Position numbers and translations under genes: made by a program. Source: Spirodela intermedia (taxonomy: Eukaryota; Streptophyta; Magnoliopsida; Alismatales; Araceae). Taken from it: a DNA stretch of 64,000 nucleotides. Positions 23,566 to 35,678 of this stretch are shown here, in pieces (position 1 is the stretch's first letter; every line of letters begins with the position of its first letter). The stretch covers positions 2,147,501 through 2,211,500 of the forward strand of contig LR746267.1 in the NCBI GenBank assembly GCA_902729315.2. Reading direction: 5' to 3'. The notes under the pieces were generated by a model. It did not search any database, had not been told where the DNA came from, and was given only the letters and a program-made list of their open reading frames with translations.

Positions 23566-25394
23566 CTGTTCTATCTGTATCCTCCGTCGTCTTCCTCCTC
23601 TCCTCCTCTCTGCGACCACTGCTGCTGCTTCCCCCTTCGCCGGAGCTCTCGCCGGCGGCGTCGATCGCCGGCGATCTCGCCCATGTGACCGCCGACTTTT
23701 GCGGAAGGTGGACCACACGATGATCTGGGCATCCTCGCCGGCGACCGGACCACTTAGATCTGATCCTATAGAGTAATTACCATTCTGTATATGCTTCTTT
23801 TTTTCCTTGTAATTTGCCCACATCCACCGATTTTAGTGCAGAATCGACTCAGAATCAAGCGGGGGTCAACTCCGTTTGTTGATGTGGGACCCAAATGGTC
23901 ATTTTTTATTATAAAAAAGCTCCACTTTCTTGTTCACCAATAGAACCAGCAATGGCTGTTCTAAAGATGGGGCCAGCTAAGACACTGACGAATCTTTTTC
24001 TGGGACAGAAAATTATCTTGACTCAGAGGCAAAAAATCAATGAAGAAGAAGATTGTGATTTGACCAAACCTCTTCATGTTCTTACATGCTCATTATTTCA
24101 CCTTGAATAAGATATTATCTGAAAGCCCCAAAAGATTACCTTCGCTCTATCTACAATTCCCAAGTGAGAATCTTATGCTTAAGAAAACCCAATTTTTTTA
24201 TTTTTTGTTTTCCCAAATTAGAATTTCTACAACTCATCATAGGCCCATTCAACTAGAACAAAAAGGGTAAGGAGGCACTGTGTAGAAACATATTAATTTC
24301 TTTAAAAAACCATCTTGGATGATTTATTTCTTCACCATAATATCTCATTTTGGGTATAAATAATCCGCCATAAGCTCGATATGACGCCACTTGCTTGGAG
24401 GAATGAAGTTATGGACACAAGGCCTCATGCCAGACAAAGAGGTCCTAGTGCTCAGAAGATTGTCGCACTAGACAAGGGTTGGTGCTTGTTACATTGGCAC
24501 TTGGGAGACCATAGCCACATGGTATAGATCACGCCTGAATTCAACACGTTGAAAAAAAGTCAACATAGTCTTTGCTTTGTCACATTATTATTATTTTCTA
24601 CAATAAAAAAAACTAATAGAAAATCCTCTCAATTTCTGGTTATAATAAATAAATATAGAAAAAAAAATATATTCCTTAATTTATTTTTTTAAACCCAAAT
24701 TGGGGCGTGGGTAGACTTGGCCAGAGATTATAAGAGTAATTTGAATTTTCTCTAGTGGAATTGAATAGATTCTTGCTCGTTGTCTCAGTTTTAGCCTAAT
24801 ATATGCATCAGTCGGGCGTATGGGAGTAATATAGATGTTAAAATTGGGTTTTTATATAAAATACCTGAATTTTCTTTGCCCGTGGACCGGGCGAGGCCCC
24901 ATCCTCGTCAGCTGCGTCTACCTTCCGCTCCTCCAAAGCAAAAAAACCGACCCCCCACTCGTTGCGTCTTCCTCAGCCCGTCGTCGCCGCCACCACCCCG
25001 CCGCTGCCCGCTCCGGCGAGGACCCCTCTCTCAGACCCTCTTTACCCCTTCGCTTCCTCTTCCTCTTCCTCTTCCTCTTCGTCTTCTGGGGTCAACGGCC
25101 CTTCGTTGCTCTGCTTCTCTCTCTCTCTTTCTATCTCCCTCTTTCTCATGCTCTCTGGTTAGAAGCGGGGAAATGCAGCAGCCGTTTACCCGCCGGCCAG
25201 TCTGAGGGGGAGGCTTCGAGGGCGGACGCGCTGCGGAGGGAAGAAGCCTCCGAGAGGATCTGGGTCGCCGGAGAAGGTGAGAGAAGGGAGAGTTTGCATC
25301 TTCTCTGTTCTTTTTTGCGGTGTGGGAGCCTGAGAAAGGAATAGCTGGATTTGCTAGCACGGGGTGAGGTGGAAAGAGCAGCCGTCTTGCGGAG
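23566..25394. other. 3' flank of CXE copy 2 and upstream/5' UTR region of RING1
   Basis: No gene is supported. The first 200 bp is probably the CXE 3' UTR. The stretch 24880-25394 becomes CT- and GC-rich, as expected for a RING1 5' UTR, and contains TTCCTC repeats at about 25046-25086. Long open frames there are a composition effect. Confidence 0.5.
25046..25086. repeat. TTCCTC hexanucleotide repeat in probable RING1 5' UTR
   Basis: About five copies of CTTCCT/TTCCTC, some 310 bp upstream of the RING1 start codon. Confidence 0.8.
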
Positions 25395-27519
25395 ATGCCC
25401 ACCCGGAAGCGCCCCCTTAACCATCCAGCGGACGATCACGAGGATCACTCGATGCCCGACGACGACGTTGGTGACAGCGGCGGAGGCGGCGGGGATGGCG
25501 ACGACGGCGGTGGTTCTCTCCCTCCTGTGCCTTCTTCTTCTTCCGTGAAAGAGGAGGAGCTTCAGCTGGAACCTGAGGAAAAAGAGAAGCAGCTGCTGGA
25601 GAGCGCGAATGTCGAGCAACAGGAGCAGAACGGGGAAGAGGGAGGAGACGAGGAGGGGGTGGTGCCGTCCCAGGAAGTTAAGAAGAATGGTACGACGATA
25701 TCAACCGTCTCTGCCTCTCTGTTTACATGTTTGCATGGAAAATCTCACAATTTTCTGCTACATCTCCGTCCTGTTGCGTCCGCTGCAGATTCCGAGGACG
25801 ATGCCGAAAATGGAGATAGCTCCTCGTCGTCCGGCGATGCTGAGGACGACAAGACTGAGTAGTCTCTCTCTCTCTCTCTCTCGTTCTCCTCGCGTCTCCT
25901 TCTTATTGGTGGTCCTGTTCTACCTGTGCAACTGTGGCGATTCCCTCCCCGATTGAACTGCGGCGATCGTAATATACCATTGTCGAAATACCTTCTTCAT
26001 GGCCGTTTTATATTCGCAGATTATTTTTTTTTAGCTGGTCGTCGTTTATACAAGGTTGAATATTTTGGCATGTTCATATAAACGTTGCCGGCATTTCTAC
26101 AAACGTTCGAATTTCTTTGGTCATTCGCTGCTTTAATTTGTTTCTAGACTTCCATATTCAGCAAGTTCCCATTAATTAAAGGCTGCATTTAAAAAAAAAA
26201 ACACAAGTGAGGACGAATTCGGCCTGTTTATTATTCCTTGTTCATGGTTTGAAGTCAGAACTCTGTCAACGACAGAAGAGGGAAATGTGGCTTGAATCAA
26301 TGACTAAAAGGGTGGATGATTCAAGTGCGCTCGGAGCTCACTAGATTTGGGCCTCCGGTCCTGGTCAACCCCAGAACAGTGAGGTGAGATGAGATGAGCT
26401 GACCCTGGAACCTTCTGATCTAGTCTCCAAAGATGTGGAAGTATCTACAAATATTGGCCACGATAGCTCAGTAGGGGCATACATATGCTCATAGACTGGG
26501 TAAAATGATGTCTTTTATCCTTTTGCTTGGTAGAACCCAAGAGAAAGTAACACGTTTGACGGCATCACTGAGATGATGGCAGGATGCCTTATGTTTCCTT
26601 CTCTTGACATAAAAGGAGGGTTGACTTCCAATTTTTCTCAAATGTTCTGCACGAAATATAAGTACTTTGCAGAGCACCGGATGGTACAGTTGAGGCCAAG
26701 ACAATGAGAGAATTAGAACTGCAGAAGATGGTTGAATGCGTGCCTTGCTAATTAAGAAGCGCTAGGAGTTATTGAACAAGGAGTGATAGGGTTTTGGGTG
26801 ATGTGGTACTGATCACTGCAGAGAACAGTTGAAAGCATGTGAGATGGATAACGATATAAATCTGGCTGAAAGACTGTTAGTTGCAGACTGTTGATCTCAG
26901 TCATGAATATGAGTTCTTTTTCTGAAAACGATGAGAGGAGGTAATGCTTGGTGGGTCTTGCACATGATTTGGTTTTGAGTGCTATTTGTAATCTTAAAAT
27001 TGGCCATCTCGCACCAGTTTTGAGGCCTACATCTTCCCTTGATGAGTTTCATTATTAAATTTGAAGGTTTACCATTTTGGTCAACTTATAATTATAACCT
27101 GAAAATTATCTGCATACATATCTCTGAAAGAAGAAATATGATAAACGAAAAATGTTTAAACTTATCTGCTGATTTATTTATTTATCATCCCTCTTGCTGC
27201 TGCTAATATACCAAAACTCGTGGTTAGTCCTTGACCTGTTCGATTTCTCTGTATTAACAGTTTCTGGATGATGGAATTCAATTCTGTTGCAAATTTGGCT
27301 CACATTCTCTTTTTTGTATATTCAACCGTCGGTAAATAAATAAATCTGACTTGTTTCGCTCATGCATTTATCTGAAAGTTAATGCATTGGGATATGTTTG
27401 TTCCATCGCAATTTTGATCACTGATCCTAATCAGACTCGTATAAACTGATATTGAGTTTCTGTTTCCATCTCTCGAATAATACAAGTCTATTGCTGCTAC
27501 TTCTGAAATCCCTTTTATG

Positions 27520-27552
<33 letters not shown>

Positions 27553-30500
27553 TCAATCACTCATAATTCCCTTTTATGTTATTCCAAAATCCTATTTTTT
27601 CACGTTACTGATTGGCTAGATGATAGATCATAGGTGCTGTTAGGCTATTGTTTCTCTTTCCTATTTTACTCTCTCTCTCTCTCTCTCTCTCTCCTCTTCT
27701 CTTCCTCTAGGCATGCCACATGCCCCAGACTCAGCCAGATGAAATCCACCCTGCTGTCATGTCTTAATTTTAAGCCGTTTGATAACCTTGCATAAGCAGA
27801 ACAAGTGCATCTGTTTGAACTGATTCTATTTCATATTCTTGATTGATTGTTCAGGTACGTCCTTGTTGAGCTGGCAGATATTCGCAGAGAAGTGCAATGC
27901 CCCATTTGCTTAGGTATGGATGGTTCAAGAAGCTTTTCCCATCACTCGGTACTGCAATTCGCCTGCCTAAGATAGCCTGCCACTCTGCAAAGCAGAGCCT
28001 CTTACTTGCTTGACATTTCATCACAAGTAGCCACCTGTCTTTGCACAGCCATGCAACCATACCTGAAACATCAATGGAGCTTTTATAATATGATAGTTTA
28101 CATCCTTAATGGGATACCATACCACCAATAGGATGCCAATACTTACACCGTCATAGTTGTGCAGCTAACGATAGATGGATCTTGCCCTTTGACGATCTTT
28201 GCTTCACACCAGCTGGTGATGGGTGATACCATGAGCTGTGGAAATGAGGTGAACCAAAACACTGGGAACTGAATGGATGACCGGTTGACGGCACAGGGTG
28301 GGGTGATTGACGATGAGGGAGCAGACAGAGGATGTGCGCCTGTGACGATGTAAGGTGAAAATTGGTGAATGAAGTGGCTAGTTTGATGTGGATCTGGTCA
28401 ACCATTCACAGGGGTTTGGAGCATGGTCTTCCCAGGGATGGCCTTCTACACCATATCTAGGGTTGTCCAACACTTCGAGCTGGGGTGCCTTCTCAGTCTT
28501 TGTGCTGCCTTAGCACGTGCCTTGACTACCATGGTCTTGAAGGATTGGGGAGATGATGAAACATGCATTTTTTAAGAATAAAGTGATCGAATATGCTCGA
28601 CTAAGGTACATTAATGCTGACCGTCTGAGGCTAGAGATGCATCTTCATCGCTAGGAAAACTGGGGGGGGGGGGGATTTAAGAACACTGAAGATATTAGAG
28701 TTCCTATATAATACTTGCTAATATTCTTGTCTGGATGCGGAAAATACCACTTTCTGGTCTCATTTTGGAAAACTCGTTTACTTTTTATGTCAAACCTTTC
28801 CTGCTGAATGGCAGTGCAGTTCCAAAATGATAAGATAATCGTGGGTCTCATTTCATGATCAACAAAGTTTTCATTCCCTGGTTGAAACTCAAAATTAATC
28901 TGTAAACCATGGAGTTTCGAAGTAGGACGTGAGCATGCATGCTGTTCGTATAAGTTTAACAGACTAATTCAGGAATATATAAGGTTGCCATCATGGTGTA
29001 TGACAACTCTGAGCATTTTTCTCAAACTAATTCTTTATAAAAAAAGGATGAGGAATTATATGAAAAATATAAATTGTCGCTCAAATAAAATCATGTGACA
29101 TGTGTAGAACATCATTCATTTCGTTTGTTGATACCCAATTGCTTCTAGCATCAGATTGAAAATATCAATTAAATCTTAATTATATATTAGGCAAAATCCT
29201 TGCCCAAGGAGAGGTGATATAAGTGGCCACAGCATCACTGCTTTGTCAACAAGCACTATGATCCCCCCAAAAGTGATGGACAGCTTTCCAATTCCCTGCG
29301 GCATGTTGTCCAAAAACATCATTATCATTACTATGTTTAGTGACTAGTTGATACAACGAATCAGATCACGTCAACTGTGGGAATATCGCAGTCATGCTGG
29401 CGTTGAATTTTCTCTGTTTGACTGCATTTGAGATATATGAAGATCGTTCGTCCTTCTTTGATTAGAATTCACCTCTCTGATCGCTTCAGATTTGACTGCC
29501 ACATTCTATAGTGACTTTAGTTGACAAAAGCTATATCAGCTTTGTAATATCTCTTGCTTTGACATGCTGAAGATAGAAATCTAGTTGTCTGGAGCTGTTA
29601 AGGTATGGAGTATTTGGGAACCTCACTTTGAGACGTTTTAGAAGCCAGGTGACTTCAGATCTTTGTCAGTGGTTCTTCACCGTTGACCACCATATGCCCA
29701 ACTCTACATGGGTCCACAATGGAACAGCCCAGGTCTCCCACTGTTACACTTGCTAATCTAGAGCCATCTCCATTGGTTAGATTTTACCTAGCTAAGATCT
29801 ACTTTTAGGGCTCAACTAGAGCTACTCAAGCCTGGTTGATTCCGAAGATAATACACTGGGGTGGTTGACCTTGTGGCTTTGTGCCTTCTACCATTACTTT
29901 TACTCTGGATAGTTTCTTGACCTCTACCCACATGATTTCTGATTCTACCCACTGACTTTTTGCTCATTAGTTCTGTTTGACTTTCGATCTACACTACTCT
30001 AGGTGTACCTTTCCACATCTCCCGATGTGGTTCTATTATTTCCTAATCCGATGCATCTACTTGTTGAAGAGGCCATCGTCGTATCTAAAGCTTGCTTGAG
30101 GTGCACTGTCCCGTAAAAAGAAAATCTATGCATACAAAATCTCATATCTATTTCACATCTATGGACACAAGTGCTACATGCTGCATGCCATGTCAAACCC
30201 CACATATTTCACGGCAGCGTGGGATAGCTAAATCAACTGCGCATTAGAGGGAAGAAATTTGGGCAAGGTAAGGCACAGAGAAGGGGGTTCCGAAGCTTGA
30301 AGGAAGGTAGAGTGGGGAGGCCAACTGAGAGAACCTGAGAGGACGAGGAAGTGTTTCTCCTCAGAAGAAAGGAAGAGTGGAGAAGGTGAAGCACAAGGGA
30401 TCTATAGGATGGACTGAAGCCCAATGAAACTATTTAGCACGGTAATACCCAATTGGTAATATCCAATTGGCAGCCTGTAATGCCACTTTGGGTATTGATT

Positions 30501-32713
30501 ATGAGGAGAACATTGTGTGTGGGGCTAATTGCTGCTCTATTTCTTGGAAAGTTAGGTACCTGAGAAGCTTCACTTAGTGTTGACTCATGTGCACGCTAAA
30601 CCCCTGCGAGATCCAACTCTTTATGAACAGCTTTTTCAGGGGCAGTCTGCATCTATCTCGCAACTCGTCATTTTTCATGGATCTGGTGGATAAAGTCCGA
30701 ATTTTCAATCCTCCTCCATTAATTCATCATATATATCTTTTTTTCTATCTTCATCATTTATTTTCGTATATAATGGCCGCCATCTCAAGCTATTGTTTCC
30801 GCTATTTCCTCTCTCTGAGTTGTTTGCCCTTCTTGCTGACGACTGAGCTTGGCTCTTCTCTACCAATTGGGTTCTCTCATCTCTTTCTTGGGTATACACA
30901 ACTTTAGTCTTCCTCAATTTTATTTATTAATGCCTATATTTTTTTGTCTCCCCTCCAATTCCCTTTGGCCGATGAAGGTGTTTTGCTTTCTGTCCTCAGG
31001 GATCATCAGGAAGACGAGAACAGTGATGGACTGCCTGCATCGCTTCTGCAGAGAATGCATTGACCGGTCAATGAGACTTGGGTATGAATGTGGGATCTTC
31101 ATCCTCACACTTAACCCCCAAGAACACATCTTTGAATCTGAAGTTCTCCTGCTATATTTCATTCCAGGAACAACGAGTGCCCCGCATGTCGTACCCACTG
31201 CGCGAGCCGGCGTTCGCTGAGAGACGATCCAAACTATGACGCCCTGATCGCAGCCCTGTACCCAGACATCGACAAGTATGAGGAGGAGGTGATAGAATCC
31301 TTCCTCTTTGCCGGCCTTTGACCTTGGGTTCTCGGCGTTGACTTCTTATTCATGCTGCAGGAGCTGGCCCTGCATGAGGAAGAGCTTCTACGGAATAAGA
31401 AGGTGCGGTGGTGTAAATAACTTGGCGGGTTTTTAGTTTGATCTCTTGTTGTGCTCACTATGTAGCTCTTTTTGCCATTTTTGGATGTAGATCCAAGCGT
31501 ACATAACGGAGACATACCAGCGGCAATCGGAGGCGCTTGGGAGGCGGCGGTCTTCATCCAAGGCTGCTGAGGCCGGCTTCATGAGAAGATCACAGAGGAA
31601 CTTCCGCAGTGGCCGCGGGCACAACGGCTACCCGAGGGGTGCGAGCAGGAGCTCCTGCCGCTTCACTGCTGCTGTCGCCAATTCTGACAATGAAGAGGAG
31701 GTGGCCGATGCAAGTGAGGAGGGGAAGTATGCCTCCTCAGCAAACGAACCCTCTCCAGATCCTGGGAGGCAGAAGAGGTGCCGAAGATGGGGCCCACCAC
31801 GGTACTCTCACTCCCCCGCCCGGGCCCCACCAGGGCCCGACAGAATCTATGATGAACCCGACGAGGCTGAACTAGGCCAGGAGGCCCTGGGGGCTTCACC
31901 CGGGTTGGTGGGCAGCAGGGAGGTGCTTGTGTGGGGGAAGAATGGTGTTCGTAGCCAGACTCGGCATGGCGGCTCTGGCGGCTCCAGTGGAAAGAGTGCC
32001 AGGGGCGATCGCATATCCAAGCTCGTAGAGTACCTCCACAGCTTGGATGAACAGGATGATGAGGTAAGGATGATGAATGCTCAGACATTATTTGAAAAAA
32101 ATAAAGTCAAATCTTCTTTGTCAACCATAAGTTGACTCGTGTTCTGGGCTTTTTTCCCCCAGTTTGATGTGCATCTGAAACTAGTCCCTGCGGAAGAACA
32201 GAGGATTCAGAGCGTAGAGCGGCCCTTCCTCTGCTGCCGGCCGACCTTGTCCATCAAGCAGCTTTCTAAGGTAATCAATGCCGCCGTGATTCTTTTTCAA
32301 CCCTCTTCAGGGTGGGTTTCTGATAATCTGAGTTCACTTTTGCAGTTCATAGCCCTTGAGACGGCCGTGGAAGCAGAGGGCATCGAGATCTTAGTGGAGA
32401 AGAAGCCTCCTCCCAGTCCTGCGCAGGGCTGCAGGGAATTTCAGACAGTAGAAGCCCAGGAATCCCTTGGCCGCCTCCACCAAGACTGCTCCTCCTCTTC
32501 AGCTCCCTGCGACCTGGTAAGCTCTTCTTCTTCAGCCATTCCATCAATAAATACATAGATAAATTAATAAATGAATGAATAAATTAATAAGCCAAAGGTC
32601 GTTGACTTTGCTCTCCTCAGGTCTTGGCTTACAGGTCCAGGGTCCAGGGCGAGGAATCAGCCAGCTCCCCCACAGTGGAGGGCCGGCCTGCCGGGCACTA
32701 TAATTTTCTGTGA
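25395..32713 (+). CDS. RING1: RING1-type Polycomb E3 ubiquitin ligase (RING plus RAWUL)
   Basis: Ten exons: 25395-25689, 25789-25858, 27855-27913, 31000-31081, 31168-31288, 31361-31402, 31491-32063, 32163-32270, 32346-32516, 32621-32713. They total 1614 nt and 537 aa, all in phase. Residues 1-121 are acidic and low-complexity. The C3HC4 RING has Cys137, Cys140, Cys153, His155, Cys158, Cys161, Cys173 and Cys176. The following CRTHCASRRSLRDDPNYDAL is the family hallmark. Residues 224-414 form a basic then Gly/Ser-rich linker. The RAWUL domain starts near FDVHLKLVP (415) and runs to ILVEKK (about 470). RING1 proteins pair with BMI1-type partners in PRC1 and monoubiquitinate histone H2A in the nucleus (family knowledge). 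Length is close to Arabidopsis RING1A. Intron 3 (3.1 kb) splits the RING. Confidence 0.94.
27520..27552. repeat. (CT)n(CA)n compound microsatellite in RING1 intron 2
   Basis: A CT run passes directly into a CA run. Confidence 0.9.
27669..27693. repeat. CT microsatellite in RING1 intron 2
   Basis: About twelve CT units, 160 bp upstream of the exon 3 acceptor. Confidence 0.9.
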
Positions 32714-32856
32714 CTGTGCTTTTGTATAGAGAGTCTGCGACGACTTCATGCTGGTCAACGAATGTACCTCGTATTTTTTGGACCCTTTCCAGTTGTTTCC
32801 TTCGTCCCCGGCTTGAATGAATGAATGAATGCTCCGTACGACTGTGCCTGCTGCCG

Positions 32857-33180
32857 TGTAGTAAAAGTGGAACCTTTGATATGGTGAATGAGTACATGTT
32901 TGACGAATTGCTACAGAGAGAGAGAGAGAGAGAGAGAGAGATACCTATGGATTTTGGGGTGGGACCCACAGGATGAGTGCCCTCAGTCTTCGCGTTGTAG
33001 TGAAGGCGCAACCTTTGATATGATGAACAATGGGTCGAGTACGTGTTTGACGAATTGCCACAGAGAGAGAGAGAGAGAGAGATGATCTAGACGGAGACCT
33101 GTATTCCCTGTGGATTCTGGGTGGGACCCACAGGACAAGCGCCCTCAGTCTTCGCGATCTTCTCGCTCATCTCGTTGTAG
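32857..33180. repeat. Tandem duplication covering the PPR 3' end, with GA microsatellites
   Basis: Unit 1 is about 32857-32996 and unit 2 about 32996-33180. Shared parts in order are a TGTAGT(A/G)AA start, AACCTTTGATATG, GT(A)TTTGACGAATTGC, CACAGAGAG with a GA run (32914-32941 and 33062-33082), TGGGACCCACAGGA, and CCTCAGTCTTCGCG followed by TTGTAG. Unit 2 includes the last codons of the PPR gene. Unit 1 lacks an 18-bp stretch of the PPR coding end. Confidence 0.85.
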
Positions 33181-35678
33181 AGCAACTCAGCCTCCTGCAT
33201 GCGGCCTTCCTGCCTGAGGCCGTTCAGGAGCTCATCCACTGTACCTGCGCTGGGAGACAAGCCCTCCTCCACCATCTCTCTAACCAGGGCCTGGGCGCGG
33301 TCAAAGTCGTGCAACTTGCAGTACCCATTGACCAACGTCCCGTAAGTGAGCCCGCTGGGGGCCACCCCGTTGGTCCGCATGTCTTGGAAGATCCTCCTCG
33401 CCTCCTCCATGTCCAGCTTCCTGCACCAGCCCATCACCAGGCTGGTGTACGTCATCTCGTCGGCAGGGATATTCTTCTCCATCATCTCCTCCCGAAAAGT
33501 CAACGCCCTGTGGATCTCCCCGGAGCAGGAATACATGCGGATCAGCGCGTTGTACAGGGCCCTGTCAGGAACCAGCTCCTGCTCCTGCATCTCCCTGTAC
33601 AAGCCCTCCACCTGCTGGATCATCCCCTCCAAGCTCGCCGCCCTGATCAGGATGTGGAAGGTGGCTATGGTGGGGCTGAGACCTTGCTTCTTCACCTCCT
33701 CGTAGACCTCGAGAGCCCTGCGGATGTCCCCGAGCTTGCAGAACCCCATGATAATGGAGTTGAAGGTGATCATGTCCGGGGGAGGACCTTTCTCTCTTAG
33801 CTGCGCCGCCAGCTCTTCGGCTTCCTTCACCTTCCCTTCTCTGCAGAGCCCGTCAATGATGGTGTTCAAGGTGACGATGGTCGGGGAGATGTTCTTCTCC
33901 TTCATATCTTCCAGACGCTTAATGGCGTTCTCCACTCTGCCGGATTTACAGTACCCACCGATGAGGATGTTGAAGGTCTGCGCGTTAGGGTTTATTCCTC
34001 TAGTGGGCATGTCCTCGAAGAGGAGCTCCGCTTCGGCGAGCTTGCCCTTCTTGCAGAGGCCATGGAGGAGGGCCCCGTAGGTCATGGCGTTAGGCCGGAG
34101 TCCCAGCTTCTGCATATGCTCGATCATGGCGAAGCACCGCTCGAACAGGAAGGCCTTCGCATAGGCGTTGACCAGGGTGTTGAAGGTCTCCACGCTTGGA
34201 GGGACTCCCTTCGTCGCCATTGCTCCGGCGAGCTCCGCCGCAGCCTCGAGCTTCTGCGACTTGCAGAGCCCATTGATGAGCGTATTGTAGGTGATGCAAC
34301 CGGGGCGGACTCCGGCGAGCTCCATTCGCCGGAGCATGGCGAAGGCTCCTTCCATGTCGCCCTTCCGGCAGAACCCATCGATGACGGTGTTGAAGACAAC
34401 CTCACCGGCGGCGGAGCTTCCCCTCTGCAACAACAGCTCCAAGATCTCCGCCGCCTTGCAGAGCTTCCCTTCCTTGCAGAGCCCGTTGAGGATGATGCTA
34501 ACAGGGTAGTCGTCCATGGGGATGCCCTTCCTGATCAGCTCCTCGAGGAGGGAGATGGAGTCGCCGGCGGCGAGCCCGCCGGAGAAGAGGATGCTGTAGG
34601 TGTACCCGTCGGGAGAGATGCCAGTGGCCTCCATCTCTGCCACCAGCTGCTTCGCCGCCGCCGGCCGGCCGGCGCGGCAGAATCCGGCGAGCATGGAGTT
34701 GTAAGTAATGGCGTTGGGCTTGCAGGTGGAGACCTTCATTTTCTCCCAAACCCTAATCGCCGCCGGCAGGTCTCCATTACGTGAGTGTCCGTCGATCATG
34801 GCGTTGAAGGTGACGAGGTTTGGGTGGACGCCCGAGCTGAGCATTTCGTCGAACAGGTCGCCTGCGGCGGGGGCTCCCCGGAGCTTCCAGACGGCGGAGA
34901 TGAGGATGTTGAAGATGAAGACGGTGGGGGACAGGCCGTGCTTCTCCTTCATCTGTAGCTTCAGCTTCATCGCCTGGTTCAGGTCGCCGGACTTGACGGC
35001 GGCGAGGATGACCTTGCCGTAGGAGAACCCATCTGGGCCGCCGCCGTCGCCGGCGCCGGAGGAAGAAGACGACGGCGAGGACTTCTCCATCTCGTAGAAC
35101 ACAGAGAAGGCGTCGCCGTAGCGGCGGGAGGAGACGAGGGAGTGCAGAAGGAGGTTACAGGAGGTGGTGGAGGGGCGGAGGGCCTTCTCCACGGCGGCGG
35201 AGAAGACGGCGAACGCCTGCTCCGGCAGGTTGAGGTCTGCGCAGGCACGGATGAGGAGATCGGCGGCGATGGCCGTGCCGGTGGGGAAGGACGAGGAGAG
35301 AGCGCGGAAGAGCTCGGAGGGGGAGGAGAAGGGGAGCTTCTCGCCGGAGATGGTGGCTTTGGCGAGGTCGACGGCGGCCAAGAACCTTCTTCCCCGGAGA
35401 AGCTCGCACAGCCGCCTCACGGCGGCGCTTTCCTGGTTCTCTTCTTTCAGGGCTGCTACTCCGCCATTTCTCTGATCACCCAGTTCTTTTTCTCCGGCGG
35501 TGGCGGCGGCGCTGCCGTCATCTCCACTGTGGAGTGTCGCTTGGTGGATGCTCGCCCTCCATGGCCGGAGCCCAGAAGGGAGAGCAGGATGAAGAAGACG
35601 ACGACGACGACTATGACGAAGAAGAAGAAGAAGAGCGCACAACCCGCCGCCGGGGTACTTCCCAGGCGGGGCAGGCAT
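33087..35678 (-). CDS. P-class pentatricopeptide repeat protein
   Basis: Intronless 863-aa protein. The N-terminus is rich in Arg, Leu and Pro (MPAPPGKYPGGG, then HSRRRRLLHP), which suggests targeting to mitochondria or, less likely, chloroplasts. From about residue 130 to 850 I count about 20 tandem PPR motifs, mostly 35 residues. Examples are ITYNTLINGLCKSQKLEAA and MTYGALLHGLCKKGKLAEA. One motif, near GYTYSILFSGG, is short. No E, DYW or SMR domain is present, so it is P class. Such proteins bind organellar RNA and affect its processing, stability or translation (family knowledge); the target is unknown. It converges with RING1, 373 bp stop to stop. The tail after KIAKTEG falls in the tandemly duplicated segment, so the C-terminus may have been altered by that event. 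A truncated copy of the 5' end lies at 41762-42059. Confidence 0.93.
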   Translation of the reverse strand: MPAPPGKYPGGGLCALLLLLRHSRRRRLLHPALPSGLRPWRASIHQATLHSGDDGSAAATAGEKELGDQRNGGVAALKEENQESAAVRRLCELLRGRRFLAAVDLAKATISGEKLPFSSPSELFRALSSSFPTGTAIAADLLIRACADLNLPEQAFAVFSAAVEKALRPSTTSCNLLLHSLVSSRRYGDAFSVFYEMEKSSPSSSSSGAGDGGGPDGFSYGKVILAAVKSGDLNQAMKLKLQMKEKHGLSPTVFIFNILISAVWKLRGAPAAGDLFDEMLSSGVHPNLVTFNAMIDGHSRNGDLPAAIRVWEKMKVSTCKPNAITYNSMLAGFCRAGRPAAAKQLVAEMEATGISPDGYTYSILFSGGLAAGDSISLLEELIRKGIPMDDYPVSIILNGLCKEGKLCKAAEILELLLQRGSSAAGEVVFNTVIDGFCRKGDMEGAFAMLRRMELAGVRPGCITYNTLINGLCKSQKLEAAAELAGAMATKGVPPSVETFNTLVNAYAKAFLFERCFAMIEHMQKLGLRPNAMTYGALLHGLCKKGKLAEAELLFEDMPTRGINPNAQTFNILIGGYCKSGRVENAIKRLEDMKEKNISPTIVTLNTIIDGLCREGKVKEAEELAAQLREKGPPPDMITFNSIIMGFCKLGDIRRALEVYEEVKKQGLSPTIATFHILIRAASLEGMIQQVEGLYREMQEQELVPDRALYNALIRMYSCSGEIHRALTFREEMMEKNIPADEMTYTSLVMGWCRKLDMEEARRIFQDMRTNGVAPSGLTYGTLVNGYCKLHDFDRAQALVREMVEEGLSPSAGTVDELLNGLRQEGRMQEAELLYNEMSEKIAKTEGACPVGPTQNPQGIQVSV

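Noticed and set aside
22468-23823. 451-codon open frame antisense to CXE copy 2
   Set aside because: Same shadow effect. It mirrors the copy 1 antisense frame only because the sense DNA is duplicated.
24835-25344. 169-codon frame upstream of RING1
   Set aside because: Ser/Leu/Phe-rich translation of CT-rich 5' UTR. It has no domain and no splice logic joining it to RING1.
30587-30907. 106-codon hydrophobic frame in RING1 intron 3
   Set aside because: Phe/Leu-rich translation of T-rich intron DNA. RING1 exons splice cleanly across it.
34062-34784. 240-codon frame opposite the PPR gene
   Set aside because: It lies wholly inside the PPR coding sequence, with no domain and a periodic pattern inherited from the PPR repeats.
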